Of a stretch of 7,629 nt of DNA, positions 5,007 through 7,629 are shown piece after piece (position 1 is the stretch's first letter; the number at the start of each line of letters is the position of its first letter). The stretch covers positions 4,978-12,606 of the forward strand of contig JAGIAB010000054.1 in assembly GCA_017745135.1 (NCBI GenBank). Direction: 5' to 3'. The notes beneath the pieces are model-generated. The model was not told the origin of the DNA, made no database searches, and saw only the letters and a program-made list of their open reading frames with translations. The DNA is from Flavisolibacter sp. Its GTDB lineage: Bacteria > Bacteroidota > Bacteroidia > Chitinophagales > Chitinophagaceae. The position numbers and the translations under genes are program-made.

Positions 5007-6485
5007 ATGATCGTTTTATTATTGTTTTTAATTCCATTGGTTGGCGGATTGTTATCATTCTTTATTAAGAGTGATAAAGCTGTTCGTGGATGGTCGTTGC
5101 TGATTTCGCTGGTTGTTTTATTTCTTTCCGTTGCGTCCAACACGTTTGCTAAATCAGCAGGCCAACTAAATTTTTCGGCGCCATGGATGGGAAGCCTGGG
5201 AAGTTCATTTTCTTTAAAGCTTGATGGGCTTTCGCAACTACTTACTTTGCTTACTGCAATTGCTTACCCGGTTATTCTAATTGCTACGTGGAAGACAGAG
5301 TATAAAAAGCCCAACAATTTTTTTGCATTGATGCTACTGACGCAGGCAGGATTAATGGGAGTGTTTACGGCAACTGATGCTTTGTTATTCTATTTCTTTT
5401 GGGAACTGGCACTGGTGCCTGTCTACTTCTTATCCTCCGGTTGGGGACACGAAAGAAGAATACCGGTTACATTCAAATTTTTTGTTTACACCTTTACTGC
5501 TTCGGTAGTCATGTTGGTAGGCATTCTCTATTTATATTTTCAAACACCTGACCGTTCCTTTTCAATGCAATCGTTTTATGCATTGAAATTGCCGGCTGAT
5601 ACGCAAAGCTGGTTGTTCTGGTTAATGTTCATAGCTTTTGCGGTGAAGATGCCTGTGTTCCCGTTTCATACCTGGCAGCCCGATACGTACGAGCAATCGC
5701 CAACGGCTGTAACAATGGTGTTGAGTGGCATCATGGTGAAAATGGGATTATTTGGATTGATCCGTTGGGTATGGCCAATCCTGCCTTCTGCTTTTCATGC
5801 CTGGGGAGATGTAACCATGACCATGGCAGTAATCGGAGTGATATATGCTTCCTTAATTGCCATACAGCAAGATGATCTGAAACGTTTGATCGCTTATTCT
5901 TCTATTGCCCACATGGGCATTATGGTGATGGCAACATTTTCTGAAAGTGCCATTGGTATGCAGGGGGTGATGATGCAAATGTTCAATCACGGAATTAACA
6001 TCATTGGTCTTTGGGTAGTGGTTGAATTGATCGAAAGACAATTCGGAACAAGAAAGATTTCGCAACTGGGAGGTATTGCGCAAAAAGCCCCGGCATTGGC
6101 TACGTTGTTAGTGATTGTAGCATTGGGCAATATAGCACTGCCTTTGACCAACGGTTTTATTGGAGAATTTTTAATGTTCAATGGTATTTGGAATACCAAT
6201 ACAGCAAATTCGCATAGAATATTGTTTACGGTATTTTCTCTGATCAGCATTATTCTCGCTGCTGTGTACACTTTGAACATGATTAAAAAAGTATTTTTCG
6301 GGAATACAAATACGCTAACCGAAGCTGCTCATGACATCCACTTAAATGAAAGATTGGTGTTGAGTGCTTTGGCCATTGTAATTATTGTACTTGGAGTTTA
6401 TCCGCAACCTTTACTCGATATTGGAAATAGTTTTGTAGAAAGTTTGTCCAGGCTTGTAAATGTTGCTAACGTGATTGTTAAATAA
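5007..6485 (+). CDS. nuoM: NADH-quinone oxidoreductase subunit M (NuoM)
   Basis: NuoM (ND4 family) is the middle antiporter-like proton-pumping subunit in the inner membrane. The 492-residue protein is close to the usual length (about 480-510). Channel residues are intact: Glu133 in FFWELALVPVYFL, Lys214 in FAVKMPVFPFHTWQPDTYEQ, Lys245 in LSGIMVKMGLFGL, the MFNHGI histidine (His328) and Glu387 in NGFIGEFLMFNG, the NuoM-type glutamate that replaces the lysine of NuoL and NuoN in the last half-channel. DDLKRLIAYSSIAHMG (289-304) is the conserved helix-8 region. The start is fixed by E2, which ends 2 nt before the ATG and leaves no room for an earlier start. The stop is followed by nuoN after 1 nt, showing the tight packing expected where no repeat has entered. 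Confidence 0.98.
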   Translation: MIVLLLFLIPLVGGLLSFFIKSDKAVRGWSLLISLVVLFLSVASNTFAKSAGQLNFSAPWMGSLGSSFSLKLDGLSQLLTLLTAIAYPVILIATWKTEYKKPNNFFALMLLTQAGLMGVFTATDALLFYFFWELALVPVYFLSSGWGHERRIPVTFKFFVYTFTASVVMLVGILYLYFQTPDRSFSMQSFYALKLPADTQSWLFWLMFIAFAVKMPVFPFHTWQPDTYEQSPTAVTMVLSGIMVKMGLFGLIRWVWPILPSAFHAWGDVTMTMAVIGVIYASLIAIQQDDLKRLIAYSSIAHMGIMVMATFSESAIGMQGVMMQMFNHGINIIGLWVVVELIERQFGTRKISQLGGIAQKAPALATLLVIVALGNIALPLTNGFIGEFLMFNGIWNTNTANSHRILFTVFSLISIILAAVYTLNMIKKVFFGNTNTLTEAAHDIHLNERLVLSALAIVIIVLGVYPQPLLDIGNSFVESLSRLVNVANVIVK

Positions 6486-6486
6486 T

Positions 6487-7629
6487 ATGAACGCATTACT
6501 ATTTTCGGCTGTCAGTGGTGTTATTATGATGTTCAGCAGTTTTTTGCTGAGGAGTAAATCTACTGTGCGAACACTGGCCCATGTTCTATTACTGGCGGTG
6601 ATTGTTGTGAACATTCTTGAACTGAGAGGAATTTCTCTTTTTAATATCGATACCAAAGGAATGCTGGAGTTTGACCGCTTTGCTTTGTTGTTTACGCTGG
6701 TGGCGAATGTTTGCACGCTGGCGTTCTTTCTTTTGTCCTCAAAGGATATGGAAAGAGTTGGAATGCATTACAGCGATTATTTCGCTCTTCTGTTTTTCGT
6801 TTTGGCCGGAGTAATCATCAGTGCATCTTTCAAATCCTTGTTGCTGCTTTTTTTGGGAATAGAAATCATGTCAATTCCTTTGTACATTTTAGCCGGTAGT
6901 GATAAGCGCAATCTTAAAAGCAATGAAGCTTCGTTGAAGTATTTTTTGATGGGAAGTTTTTCAACCGGTTTGATGTTGATGGGGATTGCATTGGTTTATG
7001 GCGCCACCGGTACCTTCAAAACAGGAGTGCCGTACACATTTGCTTCAGAGCAAATTCCTGTGTTAATAATGGCAGGTATGATGATGTTGTTATTTGCCAT
7101 GTCGTTCAAAGTATCAGCGGCTCCATTTCATTTTTGGACGCCTGATGTTTATGACGGTTCTCCAACCGTAATTACGTCGTTTATGGCAACGATTGTAAAA
7201 GTAGCCGGCTTTATTGCTTTCATGCGATTATTCAATGATGCTTTTGGCAATATTCAAACCCAATGGAAATTATTAATGGCTATTGTTGCTGCGGCTACTT
7301 TATTCATCGGTAATCTTACTGCTGTATTCCAGCAAAGTGTAAAGCGGATGCTGGCCTATTCCAGTATTTCGCAGGCGGGCTTTATGGTGCTGGCCGTGTA
7401 TGCATTAAATGAAGATGCAAGAGAAGGTTTGATATTATATGCAGCCGCTTATTCTATTGCTACAATTGGAATATTTGGCCTGTTGGCAAAGATGAACGAC
7501 TACACGTTTGATGGGTTTAATGGTTTTGCAAAACAACAGCCTGTGATTGCAGCAACCATGGTAACGTTTTTACTTTCCCTTGCAGGCATTCCACTAACAG
7601 CCGGGTTTCTTTCCAAGTTTTATATGCTC
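6487..7629 (+). CDS. nuoN: NADH-quinone oxidoreductase subunit N (NuoN), 3'-truncated by window end
   Basis: NuoN (ND2 family) is the antiporter-like subunit nearest to NuoK. The frame is open from the ATG at 6487 to the last base: 381 codons, with roughly 80-100 more expected beyond the window. The conserved residues are Glu126 in FLGIEIMSIPLYIL, Lys208 in MSFKVSAAPFHFWTPDVYDG, Lys238 in TIVKVAGF and Lys377 in PLTAGFLSKFYML, matching E. coli Glu133, Lys217, Lys247 and Lys395. QQSVKRMLAYSSISQAGFM (282-300) is the helix-8 signature. The start is 1 nt after the nuoM stop, so nuoN is probably translated by coupling to nuoM. The N-terminus (MNALLFSAVSGVIMMF) is a normal first helix. No internal stop or frameshift is seen. 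Confidence 0.96.
   Translation, partial: MNALLFSAVSGVIMMFSSFLLRSKSTVRTLAHVLLLAVIVVNILELRGISLFNIDTKGMLEFDRFALLFTLVANVCTLAFFLLSSKDMERVGMHYSDYFALLFFVLAGVIISASFKSLLLLFLGIEIMSIPLYILAGSDKRNLKSNEASLKYFLMGSFSTGLMLMGIALVYGATGTFKTGVPYTFASEQIPVLIMAGMMMLLFAMSFKVSAAPFHFWTPDVYDGSPTVITSFMATIVKVAGFIAFMRLFNDAFGNIQTQWKLLMAIVAAATLFIGNLTAVFQQSVKRMLAYSSISQAGFMVLAVYALNEDAREGLILYAAAYSIATIGIFGLLAKMNDYTFDGFNGFAKQQPVIAATMVTFLLSLAGIPLTAGFLSKFYML

Noticed and set aside
6411..6899. Short open frames on both strands over the nuoM end and nuoN start
   Set aside because: The nuoN frame is open here from 6487 to the window end with all family motifs; the short frames are shadows.
3627..7012. 14-bp match between nuoL (3627-3640) and nuoN (6999-7012)
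   Set aside because: The genes are paralogues, but the match falls at non-equivalent positions and encodes short Gly-Ala-Thr-Gly stretches; chance plus codon bias explains it.

Overview
The window lies inside a respiratory complex I (NADH:quinone oxidoreductase, nuo) operon. All genes are on the + strand in the canonical order nuoH (5' end missing), nuoI, nuoJ, nuoK, nuoL, nuoM, nuoN (3' end missing). The protein style (NuoI beginning MEALTNRKKQVERKP, NuoH ending in the WIRWTIPRFRYDQLM region, a long NuoK loop), the AT-leaning composition, a TAnnTTTG-type -7 promoter box and the intergenic repeat types all suggest Bacteroidota. Chitinophagaceae or a relative is my best guess, made from memory and not from a search.

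Layout: nuoH 3' part (2-802); a 70-nt gap with a probable internal promoter; nuoI (873-1421); an 18-nt gap; nuoJ (1440-1994); a 531-nt gap filled by a composite inverted-repeat element, here called E1 (1997-2521); nuoK (2526-2855); a 70-nt gap filled by a heptamer-based inverted repeat, here called H (2864-2919); nuoL (2926-4836); a 170-nt gap filled by a second member of the E1 family, here called E2 (4837-5004); nuoM (5007-6485); a 1-nt gap; nuoN (6487 to the window end). Nothing encodes a transposase, RNA gene or CRISPR array.

The genes build the membrane side of complex I. NuoI carries the last two [4Fe-4S] clusters, which hand electrons to quinone at the NuoH interface. NuoH, J, K, N, M and L form the proton path, ending in three antiporter-like subunits. 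Every catalytic Glu/Lys/His position checked in NuoI, K, L, M and the visible part of NuoN is intact, so the enzyme looks functional and ordinary.

The unusual part is the DNA between the genes. Three consecutive gaps that would be only a few bases long without inserts are each filled almost exactly, from just after a stop codon to just before the next start codon, by non-coding inverted repeats. E1 and E2 have perfect 30-bp terminal arms that are identical within each element. Between the elements the arms differ at three positions, each with the matching change on the partner arm. The right ends of E1 and E2 also place a G-rich tract where the ribosome binding site of nuoK and nuoM should be, and that tract would be locked in a stem if the arms pair in the mRNA. 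This looks like a family of non-autonomous palindromic repeats that has colonised an essential operon without breaking it and may tune translation or mRNA processing of its distal genes. The function is inference; the repeat structure is read directly from the sequence.
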